Positions 1-6,725 of a DNA stretch of 9,872 bases are shown piece after piece; the stretch's first letter is position 1, and each line of letters starts with the position of its first letter. Source of the stretch: QALR01 sp045124015 (lineage in GTDB: Bacteria > Bacillota > Clostridia > Oscillospirales > CAG-272); assembly GCA_045124015.1 (NCBI GenBank), contig JBGVLA010000100.1:1-9872 (forward strand). The letters run 5' to 3'. A program made the translations under genes and the position numbers. A model generated the notes under the pieces. That model was not told the origin of the DNA, ran no database searches, and worked only from the letters and a program-made list of their open reading frames with translations.

Positions 1-66
1 TGCAATGTTTCAGTTTTGTATATAGATAATTTACCATATTTCCGATAACAAGTCAACGAAAGAATG

Positions 67-106
67 ATAAAAAAGATGAATTTTTTCAGAAAAATCTGTT
101 TTTTAT
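67..106 (+). terminator. Weak AT-rich hairpin, possible terminator of an off-window gene
   Basis: An A-rich arm (67-74) can pair with a T-rich arm (99-106). Inside it a small CAGA/TCTG hairpin (87-98) is followed directly by six Ts. Either fold could end transcription entering from the left, but the stems are short or almost purely A:T. The rest of positions 1-120 is AT-rich and shows no convincing coding frame or other element. Confidence 0.25.
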
Positions 107-127
107 AAAAAAATAGCGAAATCCCCC

Positions 128-156
128 TTGAAAACCACTAAATATAGTGCTATAAT
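128..156 (+). promoter_or_regulatory. purA promoter (sigma-A type) with dyad in the spacer
   Basis: A TTGAAA -35 box (128-133) is separated by exactly 17 bp from a perfect TATAAT -10 box (151-156). Transcription should start near 163, giving a leader of about 65 nt before purA. The spacer contains a perfect inverted repeat, CACTA-AATA-TAGTG (136-149), a plausible protein-binding site. I saw no convincing match to the B. subtilis PurR box. Confidence 0.8.
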
Positions 157-228
157 GAAATGTACTCGAAAATAATGCACTTGCAGACTGCGAGTCATAA
201 TAATAAATCGATTGGAGATATTGAAATT

Positions 229-1521
229 ATGCTTACATCTGTTGTCGGAATCAACTGGGGCGACGAAGGCAAGGGCCGTATGGTCGATTTGCTCGCCGAA
301 AAGAGCGATATCGTTTGCCGTTATCAGGGCGGTAACAACGCAGGACACACCGTTATCAACGATAGAGGTGAATTTATCCTGAACCTCCTTCCCTCCGGTA
401 TTCTTCGTCCCGAAGTCGTAAATATCATGGGCAATGGTATGGTTATCGACCTCAAACACCTCTGCGGCGAAATCGAAAACCTCAGAAAAGGCGGCATCGT
501 CATTGAACCCGAAAACCTCAAGATCAGCGATAAAGCTGTTATCTGTATGCCCTATCACGTTCGTCTTGACCGTCTTGAAGAAGCGCGTCTTGCCGACAAA
601 AAATACGGCTCTACTCAGCGTGGTATTTCTCCCGTTTACGGCGATAAATACATGAAAAAAGCACTTCGTATGTGCGACCTTTTCGCGCCCGATGATATCC
701 TTCGCGAACAGGTAGAAAGCCTTGTTTCCTTCAAAAACCTCACCATCGAAGGCGTTTATAAGGCAGAGGGCGATGACGTCAATGAAACGATGAACTGGCT
801 CCGTACATACGGCGATATCCTCAAGCCCTTCGTATGCGACGTTTGCGAATATCTTGACGAAGCAAACAAAGCCGGCAAGAAGATCATGTTCGAAGCACAG
901 CTCGGCGCGCTCCGCGACATTGATTTCGGTATCTATCCCTATACATCCTCTTCCCCCACGATCGCCGCTTACGCTCCTATCGGTGCCGGCATCCCCGGTA
1001 GCCGTCTTGACTACGTTCTCGGCATCATGAAGGCTTACTCCACCTGCGTTGGCGAAGGTCCCTTCACCGCTGAATGGTTCGGCGAAGAAGCAGAAGAGCT
1101 CAGACGTGCAGGCGGCGAATACGGCGCTGCAACAGGCAGACCCCGTCGTGTTGGTCCTTTTGACGTTGTTGCATCCAAGTACGGTATCCGTGTTCAGGGC
1201 GCAACCGAGATCGCACTTACCAAGCTCGATATCCTCAGTTATATGAAGAAGGTTCCCGTTTGCGTTGCATATGAAGTTGACGGCAAGCGCACCATGAGCT
1301 TCACCACTGACCGCGTAAAGCTTGCTGAAGCAAAACCCGTTATCGAATACGTTGACGGTTGGGCTTGCGATATTTCTCACTGCCGTACCAAGGAAGAGCT
1401 TCCCGAGGCTGCGATCCGTTACATCGAATACATCGAAAAGGCTTGCGATTGCAAGATCAAATACGTTTCCGTCGGCGCAAAACGCGATGAATACGTAGAC
1501 ATGTATCCGGAAGAAAACTGA
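229..1521 (+). CDS. purA: Adenylosuccinate synthetase
   Basis: PurA joins IMP and aspartate using GTP to form adenylosuccinate, the first committed step from IMP to AMP, in the cytosol. The 430-residue length is typical of the family. The N-terminus carries the phosphate-loop motif WGDEGKG (10-16) and GGNNAGHTV (34-42). Asp12 and His40 correspond to the catalytic Asp and His of the E. coli enzyme. Further signatures are the TGRPRRVGPFD segment and, near the C-terminus, VSVGAKRDEY. The start is the ATG at 229 because it lies 10 nt after GGAGA (214-218) and gives the expected MLTSVVGINWGDEG opening. An in-frame ATG at 160 lies inside the predicted transcription start region and would add 23 unsupported residues. 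A strong promoter precedes the gene and a hairpin follows it. It may be co-transcribed with the downstream dehydrogenase. Confidence 0.97.
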   Translation: MLTSVVGINWGDEGKGRMVDLLAEKSDIVCRYQGGNNAGHTVINDRGEFILNLLPSGILRPEVVNIMGNGMVIDLKHLCGEIENLRKGGIVIEPENLKISDKAVICMPYHVRLDRLEEARLADKKYGSTQRGISPVYGDKYMKKALRMCDLFAPDDILREQVESLVSFKNLTIEGVYKAEGDDVNETMNWLRTYGDILKPFVCDVCEYLDEANKAGKKIMFEAQLGALRDIDFGIYPYTSSSPTIAAYAPIGAGIPGSRLDYVLGIMKAYSTCVGEGPFTAEWFGEEAEELRRAGGEYGAATGRPRRVGPFDVVASKYGIRVQGATEIALTKLDILSYMKKVPVCVAYEVDGKRTMSFTTDRVKLAEAKPVIEYVDGWACDISHCRTKEELPEAAIRYIEYIEKACDCKIKYVSVGAKRDEYVDMYPEEN

Positions 1522-1547
1522 TAAGACACATTGATCACGCAAAAAGG

Positions 1548-1573
1548 AAGGCTGTGGCGAATGCCACAGCCTT
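1548..1573 (+). terminator. Perfect 11-bp hairpin between purA and the SDR gene
   Basis: Arms 1548-1558 and 1563-1573 pair perfectly around a GAAT loop. Only a poor T-run follows, so termination would be partial at best. The hairpin ends 12 nt before the next start codon. The only Shine-Dalgarno-like run, AAGGAAG (1544-1550), lies on its far side and partly in the stem, so the element may instead tune translation of the downstream gene. Confidence 0.6.
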
Positions 1574-1585
1574 ATTGGTATATTT

Positions 1586-2320
1586 ATGAACAAGACCGCA
1601 ATCATCACAGGCGCTTCCCGCGGCATCGGACGTGCAACAGCGCTTCTCTTTGCAGAAAAAGGCTATGATATCCTCGTTTGTTACCGCAAGGAAGCCGAAC
1701 TTGCAGAAGAAGTCTGCGAAAAAGCCCGAGCATTCGGCGTGCGCGCCATCCCCTTTCAAATGGATATGGAAAATCTGTCCGACCTGCGTCGTACCGTTTC
1801 CAAAGCCATGATGGAATTCGGAAGGATCGACGTCCTCGTTTGCAACGCCGGTATCGCGCTTCCCGCGCTTTTTACGGAAACGGACGAGGAACGTTATGAT
1901 CGCCTTATGAATATCAACCTCAAGGGCGTCTTTTTCCTCGCACAAGCGGCGGCAAAGGAGATGATCCGTGCGTGCGGCGGCAATATCATTTTCATTTCTT
2001 CCATGTGGGGCATCACGGGTGCTTCGGGAGAGGTTGCATATTCCGCATCTAAGGCGGCAGTCATCGGCATGACAAAAGCGCTCGCAAAGGAGCTTGCGCC
2101 CTCGCATATCCGTGTCAACTGCGTCGCCCCGGGGGTCATCGATACCGACATGAACGCTTGTTATGACGAGGACACCATGCAAGAGCTTTCCGACCGCACA
2201 CCGCTTGGCAGGATCGGCACACCCGAGGACGTAGCGCGCGTGATCCATTTTCTCGCAGACGACGCATCCTCCTTTATGACGGGACAAGTCCTTTCCGCGG
2301 ACGGCGGATTCATTTTATAA
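1586..2320 (+). CDS. FabG-like short-chain dehydrogenase; candidate EF-P 5-aminopentanone reductase (YmfI type)
   Basis: This 244-residue classical SDR has the NAD(P)-binding TGASRGIG loop (8-15), the structural NAG motif (87-89) and the complete catalytic tetrad Asn111, Ser139, Tyr152 and Lys156. General family knowledge would allow a 3-oxoacyl-ACP reductase (FabG). However, the active-site stretch SSMWGITGASGEVAYSASK (138-156) fits the SSxWGxTGASxEVxYS pattern I associate with B. subtilis YmfI, which reduces the 5-aminopentanone adduct on elongation factor P to 5-aminopentanol. The gene is not beside acyl-carrier or fatty-acid genes, which also argues against a dedicated FabG role. It follows purA by 64 nt and has its own strong terminator downstream. 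The start is the only sensible ATG for the Rossmann fold, but no normally spaced ribosome site precedes it. The SDR assignment is secure; the exact substrate is inferred from memory of the family. Confidence 0.92.
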   Translation: MNKTAIITGASRGIGRATALLFAEKGYDILVCYRKEAELAEEVCEKARAFGVRAIPFQMDMENLSDLRRTVSKAMMEFGRIDVLVCNAGIALPALFTETDEERYDRLMNINLKGVFFLAQAAAKEMIRACGGNIIFISSMWGITGASGEVAYSASKAAVIGMTKALAKELAPSHIRVNCVAPGVIDTDMNACYDEDTMQELSDRTPLGRIGTPEDVARVIHFLADDASSFMTGQVLSADGGFIL

Positions 2321-2325
2321 CAACA

Positions 2326-2352
2326 AAAGCCAACAGTTCATCTGTTGGCTTT
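2326..2352 (+). terminator. Rho-independent terminator after the SDR gene, probably bidirectional
   Basis: A perfect 11-bp stem (2326-2336 with 2342-2352) closes on a 5-nt loop and runs into TTTCCTTTTC. It begins 6 nt after the SDR stop codon. Read on the minus strand the same stem is followed by TTTTG, so it may also end transcripts of the convergent DUF3006 gene. Confidence 0.85.
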
Positions 2353-2411
2353 CCTTTTCAATCTGTATAGGGGATCGATTACGCATTCAGCTTTTTCTCA
2401 AAAAAGTCATT

Positions 2412-2654
2412 TTATCTCTTCTTATTCTTCAGTCTTTCCATAAGAGATTTCGTGCGTGCCTTTGCGGCTTCCGTTTCGTCCGCGAGAAACCTTGCCGAAA
2501 CGGGTTTTGCTCCGTCAAATTCAATCTCCAAAATATCTCCCTCGTGAATCGCAAAGGGAAAAAAATCTTTCGGGATATCCATCGTTTTCATATCGTCATC
2601 CGCAAGAATCACAAAATTCTCCTCAAAACGGTCGATCTGCATTTTTTTCATCAT
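2412..2654 (-). CDS. Small DUF3006-family protein
   Basis: This 80-residue protein has no signal peptide or membrane segment. Residues from about 6 onward (IDRFEENFVILADDD, then IPKDFFPFAIHEGDILEIEF) have the short beta-barrel-like pattern of DUF3006 proteins, which usually open with an IDRFE segment and contain a GD(I/V)L turn. The last 25 residues are charged and helical (ETEAAKARTKSLMERLKNKKR). The family function is unknown. The start at 2654 lies 6 nt after GAGGGA (2661-2666); the adjacent Met at codon 2 has a 9-nt spacing and is equally possible. The gene is divergent from ligA and has its own promoter. DUF3006 genes in Firmicutes are sometimes near secreted nuclease or ComEC-like genes, but none is seen here, so no role is proposed. 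Confidence 0.85.
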   Translation of the reverse strand: MMKKMQIDRFEENFVILADDDMKTMDIPKDFFPFAIHEGDILEIEFDGAKPVSARFLADETEAAKARTKSLMERLKNKKR

Positions 2655-2688
2655 ATGATTTCCCTCGCTTTTTTATGAAAAATTTTCT

Positions 2689-2703
2689 GTGGGCGTTACC
2701 CAC
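2689..2703. promoter_or_regulatory. GC-rich dyad at the 5' end of the DUF3006 transcript
   Basis: GTGGG-CGTTA-CCCAC is a perfect 5-bp inverted repeat in otherwise AT-rich DNA. It lies just downstream of the predicted minus-strand start site (about 2706), so the transcript would begin with a stem-loop. It could stabilise the RNA, serve as an operator, or, read on the plus strand where TTTTTCTTT follows, act as a small terminator. Confidence 0.5.
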
Positions 2704-2712
2704 TTTTTCTTT

Positions 2713-2741
2713 ATTGTACTATATTTTGCAATTTTTTTCAA
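2713..2741 (-). promoter_or_regulatory. Promoter of the DUF3006 gene
   Basis: On the minus strand a TTGAAA -35 box (2736-2741) is followed after 17 bp by a TACAAT -10 box (2713-2718). Transcription should begin near 2706, leaving a leader of about 50 nt. Confidence 0.7.
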
Positions 2742-2769
2742 GTCCTTCGCAGGATTTTGCAAAAAACGC

Positions 2770-2798
2770 AAGACAGAACGAAAAAAATATGCTATACT
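2770..2798 (+). promoter_or_regulatory. Promoter of ligA
   Basis: A TATACT -10 box (2793-2798) follows, at 17-bp spacing, an AAGACA -35 box (2770-2775) that matches four of six consensus bases. The start would be near 2805, about 30 nt before the ligA start codon. Confidence 0.65.
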
Positions 2799-2834
2799 AA
2801 ATTTGTTATACATCTAAAAAACGGAGGATCCACA

Positions 2835-4829
2835 ATGTCCGACAAGAAAACTGTTGAAAAACGCATAGCAGAACTCAGAAAAACACTGAATTATCATTCC
2901 AAATTATATTATATCCACGATACCCCCGAGATTTCCGACTATGAATACGATAAGCTTTTTTATGAGCTCGTCGCCTTGGAGGACAAATATCCCGAGCTGA
3001 AGACCGACGATTCTCCCACACAGCGCGTTGGCGGTGCGGCGCTCGATAAATTTGAGAAGGTTACGCACAGCGTTCGCATGGGTAGTCTTTCCGACGTGTT
3101 CTCTTATGAGGAGATTTACGATTTCGTAAGAAAAACGGAAGAAGCGCTCGGTCATGATACGATCTTCTCCGTGGAACCCAAGATCGACGGTCTTTCCGTT
3201 TCCTTGCTTTATGAAAACGGAAAATTCACCGTCGGTTCGACGCGCGGCGACGGCATCACGGGTGAAAACGTAACGGAAAACCTCAAAACCGTTAAAACCA
3301 TTCCTCTTGCTCTCCCTGATGCGCTCCCGATCCTGGAGGTGCGCGGCGAGGTCTATATGCCCCGTAAGGCATTTGAATCTCTCAATCAAAAGCGCGAAGA
3401 AAACGGAGAACCGCTCTTTGCCAATCCGCGAAACGCCGCCGCAGGCTCTCTGCGTCAGCTCGATTCCAAAATCACAGCCGCCCGCGGTCTGGATATCATG
3501 GTATTCAATATTCAGCGCGTGGAAGGCGAGGAATTTTCCACTCATATGGAGGGGCTTGACTACCTCGAACGCGAGGGCTTCCACGTCATTCCCGACCGCA
3601 TCCGCGCGAAGACCGCCGATGAGATCATCGCGCATATCGAAAAGCTCGGCAGTCTGCGCGACGATCTTCCCTATGATATCGACGGCATGGTCATCAAATG
3701 CGACAGCCTTGCGGAGCGCATTGAGATCGGCGAAAATACCAGCACCCCCAAATGGGCGATCGCCTATAAATTTCCGCCCGAACGCAAGCCGACGAAGCTT
3801 CTTGATATCGTCATTCAGGTCGGCAGAACGGGCGTTTTGACCCCGAAAGCGATCCTTTCTCCCGTTCGCCTTGCGGGCACGAGCGTTTCCGCGGCAACGC
3901 TCCATAACATCGATTTTATCCGCGAGCGCGATATCCGTCTTGGTGATACCGTTTACGTGCAAAAGGCAGGGGATATCATTCCCGAGGTCGTTTCCGTGGA
4001 GATGAAGGACCGCGCAGAGGACGCCGTGCCTTACGAAATGCCGACCGCTTGTCCCTCCTGCGGCGAACCCGTCATGAAGGACGACGAAGCCGCGACACGT
4101 TGCACGAATCCCAACTGCCCCGCTCAGCTTGAGCGAAGCATCACGCATTTTGCTTCCCGCGACGCTATGGATATCGATGGTATGGGGCCCGCCGTCGTCA
4201 AACTTCTTCTCGATGCAAAGCTCATTTCCGACGTGGCAGACCTTTATCGTTTGGAAGCGTCCAAGCTCAAAGACCTTGAACGCATGGGCGAAAAATCCGC
4301 GAATAACCTCATTTCCGCCATCGAAGCCTCCAAAAAAGCGGGACTTGATCGCCTCATTTACGCGCTCGGTATCCGCAACATCGGCGAAAAAGCTGCCAAA
4401 GCGCTCGCTACTGCCTTCGGTACGATCGATGCGCTTGCAAAAGCAACCAAAGAAGACCTTGTCGCCATTCCCGATTTCGGTGAGATCACAGCGGATTGCG
4501 TTCTCGATTACTTCGCGCATCCGCAGACCATCGAGCTTGTCGAAAAGCTCAAAGCGTGCGGTGTTATGACGACCTATGAGATCGAAAAGGCGGATAAAAT
4601 TTTCGAGGGCATGACCTTCGTTCTCACGGGTACGCTTCCGAATCTTTCCCGTGATGAAGCCTCCGCCATCATCGAACGCCACGGCGGAAAAGCATCTTCC
4701 TCCGTTTCCTCTAAGACAACTTATGTTGTTGCGGGCGAAAAGGCGGGCTCAAAACTCACGAAAGCCCAGAATCTCGGCATTGCCATCATCGACGAGGAAA
4801 CGCTTCTCAAAATGGCAGGGGAGGCATGA
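2835..4829 (+). CDS. ligA: NAD-dependent DNA ligase LigA
   Basis: LigA seals nicks in duplex DNA during replication and repair using NAD+. The 664 residues match the full-length family. Domain Ia has the YYIHDTPEISDYEYD segment (25-39) that binds NMN. The adenylation motif EPKIDG places the nucleophilic lysine at residue 116. An OB-fold follows, then a four-cysteine zinc finger of the form C-x2-C-x13-C-x4-C (CPSCGEP to NPNC), helix-hairpin-helix repeats around GIRNIGEKAAKAL, and a C-terminal BRCT domain beginning GMTFVLTGTLPNLSRDEA. The start at 2835 is set by GGAGG (2823-2827) with a 7-nt gap. An upstream in-frame ATG at 2757 precedes the promoter and is rejected. The gene leads a cluster with the P-loop protein and obgE. 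All expected domains are intact. Confidence 0.97.
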   Translation: MSDKKTVEKRIAELRKTLNYHSKLYYIHDTPEISDYEYDKLFYELVALEDKYPELKTDDSPTQRVGGAALDKFEKVTHSVRMGSLSDVFSYEEIYDFVRKTEEALGHDTIFSVEPKIDGLSVSLLYENGKFTVGSTRGDGITGENVTENLKTVKTIPLALPDALPILEVRGEVYMPRKAFESLNQKREENGEPLFANPRNAAAGSLRQLDSKITAARGLDIMVFNIQRVEGEEFSTHMEGLDYLEREGFHVIPDRIRAKTADEIIAHIEKLGSLRDDLPYDIDGMVIKCDSLAERIEIGENTSTPKWAIAYKFPPERKPTKLLDIVIQVGRTGVLTPKAILSPVRLAGTSVSAATLHNIDFIRERDIRLGDTVYVQKAGDIIPEVVSVEMKDRAEDAVPYEMPTACPSCGEPVMKDDEAATRCTNPNCPAQLERSITHFASRDAMDIDGMGPAVVKLLLDAKLISDVADLYRLEASKLKDLERMGEKSANNLISAIEASKKAGLDRLIYALGIRNIGEKAAKALATAFGTIDALAKATKEDLVAIPDFGEITADCVLDYFAHPQTIELVEKLKACGVMTTYEIEKADKIFEGMTFVLTGTLPNLSRDEASAIIERHGGKASSSVSSKTTYVVAGEKAGSKLTKAQNLGIAIIDEETLLKMAGEA

Positions 4830-4833
4830 TCTC

Positions 4834-5340
4834 ATGAAAAAAATCATCATTCTCGGCTCGCCCGGTGCAGGAAAAAGCACCTTTTCCTTTGCGCTTGCCG
4901 AAAAAACGGGGCTTCCCGTTTATCATCTTGATCAGATGTTTTGGCGCGCAGGTTGGGTCAGCGTAACCAAAGAAGACTTTGACGCGAAGCTTGCGGAAAC
5001 ACTCACGAAAGAAGAATGGATCATCGACGGCAATTACAGCAGAACGATCCCCATGCGCCTTGAAAAATGCGATACAGTCTTTTATCTTGATTATCCGCGC
5101 CTCGTTTGCTTTTTCGGCGTGGTTCGCCGCGTCCTCGGAAGCCTCGGCAAAACGCGCCCCGACATGGCGGAGGGCTGTCCCGAACGCTTTGACCTTGAAT
5201 TTCTTCAATACACATGGAAGTTCAGAAAAAAGCAACGCGAAAAGCTTTTTGGGCTTTTGGAGGGCGCAAATGCGGAAATTCATATTTTCCGCTCGCGCAA
5301 AGAAGCAAAAAGATATCTTGACGGCATGGAAAAAGTATGA
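4834..5340 (+). CDS. FlaR-like P-loop protein (topology modulation / adenylate-kinase-fold family)
   Basis: This 168-residue cytosolic protein opens with beta-strand MKKIIILG and a Walker A loop GSPGAGKST (8-16). The YHLDQMFWRAGW segment (30-41), the WIIDGNYSRTI segment (62-72) and the FYLDYPR strand (83-89) are the marks of the small kinase-like family annotated as DNA topology modulation protein FlaR. Arg98-Arg99 lie where a lid would contact phosphate. The family resembles adenylate and shikimate kinases, but its substrate is not established and the FlaR name rests on old phenotype work. The start at 4834 is preceded by GGGGAGG (4818-4824), which lies inside the ligA coding end. The gene begins 4 nt after the ligA stop, so translation is probably coupled. 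Its own 3' end contains the obgE promoter. Confidence 0.87.
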   Translation: MKKIIILGSPGAGKSTFSFALAEKTGLPVYHLDQMFWRAGWVSVTKEDFDAKLAETLTKEEWIIDGNYSRTIPMRLEKCDTVFYLDYPRLVCFFGVVRRVLGSLGKTRPDMAEGCPERFDLEFLQYTWKFRKKQREKLFGLLEGANAEIHIFRSRKEAKRYLDGMEKV

Positions 5341-5346
5341 TACAAT
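5318..5346 (+). promoter_or_regulatory. Internal promoter of obgE
   Basis: TTGACG (5318-5323), a 17-bp spacer and TACAAT (5341-5346) form a strong sigma-A promoter, with TGA directly before the -10 box giving an extended -10. It overlaps the last codons of the upstream P-loop gene, so obgE can be expressed apart from ligA. Confidence 0.75.
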
Positions 5347-5381
5347 ACCTTTGATAAAACCTCTTGAAAGGAGATTTTGAA

Positions 5382-6668
5382 ATGGCAGATTTTTACGATC
5401 ATGTTAAAATATACATCAAAGCGGGGGACGGCGGCAACGGCTGTATCTCCTTCAGACGCGAAAAATACGTTGCATACGGCGGTCCCGACGGCGGCGACGG
5501 CGGTCATGGCGGTAACGTCGTTTTCGTCATCGACGAAGGCACGAATACGCTTCTCGATTTCCGCAACCGCAAGAAATTCGTCGCCAAAAACGGCGGCGAC
5601 GGTATGCCCGCGAAATTTCACGGTGCGACCGCAGACGACCTTATCATTCCCGTTCCCGACGGCACGGTCATCCGCGATGCCGAAACGGGCAAAGTCATCA
5701 AGGATATGAGCCGTTGCGAGCCCTTCATTGCCGCAAAGGGCGGCAGAGGCGGTTGGGGCAACCGTCATTTTGCGACACCCACACGCCGCGCACCTCGTTT
5801 TGCGAAAAACGGTCTTGACGGTGAAGCAAAGGAAGTCATCCTTGAACTCAAAATGCTCGCAGATGTCGGCTTTGTCGGACTTCCCAACGTCGGCAAATCC
5901 ACGCTCCTTTCCATGATCTCCGCGGCTCGCCCGAAGATCGCAAACTATCACTTCACGACCCTTTCCCCCATGCTCGGCGTGGTTTCCGTTGATGACGGAC
6001 ACGCTTTCGTGGCGGCGGATATTCCCGGTCTTATCGAGGGCGCATCCGAGGGACTCGGTCTTGGACACGACTTCCTTCGCCACGTTGACCGTTGCCGACT
6101 TCTCGTTCACGTCGTTGATATCTCCGGCTCCGAGGGACGCGACCCCATCGAGGATATCAAGATGATCAACGAGGAGCTTCGCAAGTACAGCGATGACCTC
6201 GCAGACCGTCCGCAGATCATTGCCGCAAACAAATGCGACATCCTTGATCCCGACACAGAGGAAGAAACCAAAGCACGTCTCGAAGCCTTTGCCGAAGAGC
6301 TCGGCTATGAGGTCGTATACATCAGCGCCGCATCGGGTGTAAACGTGAAGCCCCTTTGCCGTAAGGTGTATGAGATGCTTCAGGAATTGCCTCCGCTGAC
6401 CATCTACGAGCCCGAATATGAGGAAGTCATCGAAGAACCCAAGCAGCCCGATGAGATCACAGCCGTCAAGGAAGGCGATATGTGGGTCGTTGAGGGCGAA
6501 TGGCTGAAATGGCTCATGAGCGGTATCAACTTTGATGACCGTGAATCCCTCATGTATTTTGAAAAGATGATCCGCGAAAAGGGCATCATCCAAAAAATGC
6601 GCGAGCTTGGCATTGCCGATGGCGATACCGTTGCGCTTTACGACCTTGTATTTGATTTTGTTGACTAA
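5382..6668 (+). CDS. obgE: Obg-family GTPase ObgE/CgtA
   Basis: Obg is an essential GTPase that binds the large ribosomal subunit late in assembly and links growth to (p)ppGpp and, in Firmicutes, to sporulation and stress responses. The 428 residues contain all three domains. The glycine-rich Obg fold spans about 2-158 and includes YGGPDGGDGGHGG (32-44). The GTPase domain has G1 GLPNVGKS (166-173), a G2 threonine at 192 or 193, G3 DIPGLIEG (213-220), G4 NKCD (283-286) and G5 SAAS (315-318). The C-terminal OCT domain covers about 355-428. The start at 5382 follows AAAGGAG (5367-5373) by 8 nt and gives the standard MADFYDHVKIYIKAGDGGNG opening. A strong terminator starts 3 nt after the stop codon. 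No key residue is missing. Confidence 0.97.
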   Translation: MADFYDHVKIYIKAGDGGNGCISFRREKYVAYGGPDGGDGGHGGNVVFVIDEGTNTLLDFRNRKKFVAKNGGDGMPAKFHGATADDLIIPVPDGTVIRDAETGKVIKDMSRCEPFIAAKGGRGGWGNRHFATPTRRAPRFAKNGLDGEAKEVILELKMLADVGFVGLPNVGKSTLLSMISAARPKIANYHFTTLSPMLGVVSVDDGHAFVAADIPGLIEGASEGLGLGHDFLRHVDRCRLLVHVVDISGSEGRDPIEDIKMINEELRKYSDDLADRPQIIAANKCDILDPDTEEETKARLEAFAEELGYEVVYISAASGVNVKPLCRKVYEMLQELPPLTIYEPEYEEVIEEPKQPDEITAVKEGDMWVVEGEWLKWLMSGINFDDRESLMYFEKMIREKGIIQKMRELGIADGDTVALYDLVFDFVD

Positions 6669-6671
6669 ACG

Positions 6672-6717
6672 AAAAGAGAGAACAAGATGGCATAAGCCCC
6701 GTCTTGTTCTCTCTTTT
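6672..6717. terminator. Long bidirectional terminator between obgE and the DUF4097 gene
   Basis: A perfect 16-bp stem (6672-6687 with 6702-6717) encloses a 14-nt loop that can form an extra GGC/GCC pairing. On the plus strand it ends in TTTTT and another T-run. It sits between convergent genes, 3 nt after obgE and 8 nt before the DUF4097 stop. On the minus strand the stem ends in TTTT, so it can serve both. Confidence 0.88.
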
Positions 6718-6725
6718 TATTCTTT

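Noticed and set aside
38..52. Possible PurR box upstream of purA (ATTTCCGATAAC)
   Set aside because: Only the first half agrees with the B. subtilis consensus; several later positions mismatch and there is no second box.
157..228. Possible riboswitch or attenuator in the purA leader
   Set aside because: The leader is only about 65 nt. It has a short ACTCG/CGAGT pairing and a 4-bp GACT/AGTC hairpin but no conserved aptamer core and no terminator-like stem before the start.
103..1626. 507-codon minus-strand open frame opposite purA
   Set aside because: It is the antisense shadow of an unmistakable purA; the frame stays open because of purA codon usage, and it has no ribosome site and no recognisable family.
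2904..4682. 592-codon minus-strand open frame opposite ligA
   Set aside because: ligA is complete with all domains on the other strand. The antisense translation is rich in Phe, Asp and Arg with no domain pattern.
5280..6593. 437-codon minus-strand open frame opposite obgE
   Set aside because: It is an antisense shadow of obgE, which has every GTPase motif and a matched ribosome site.
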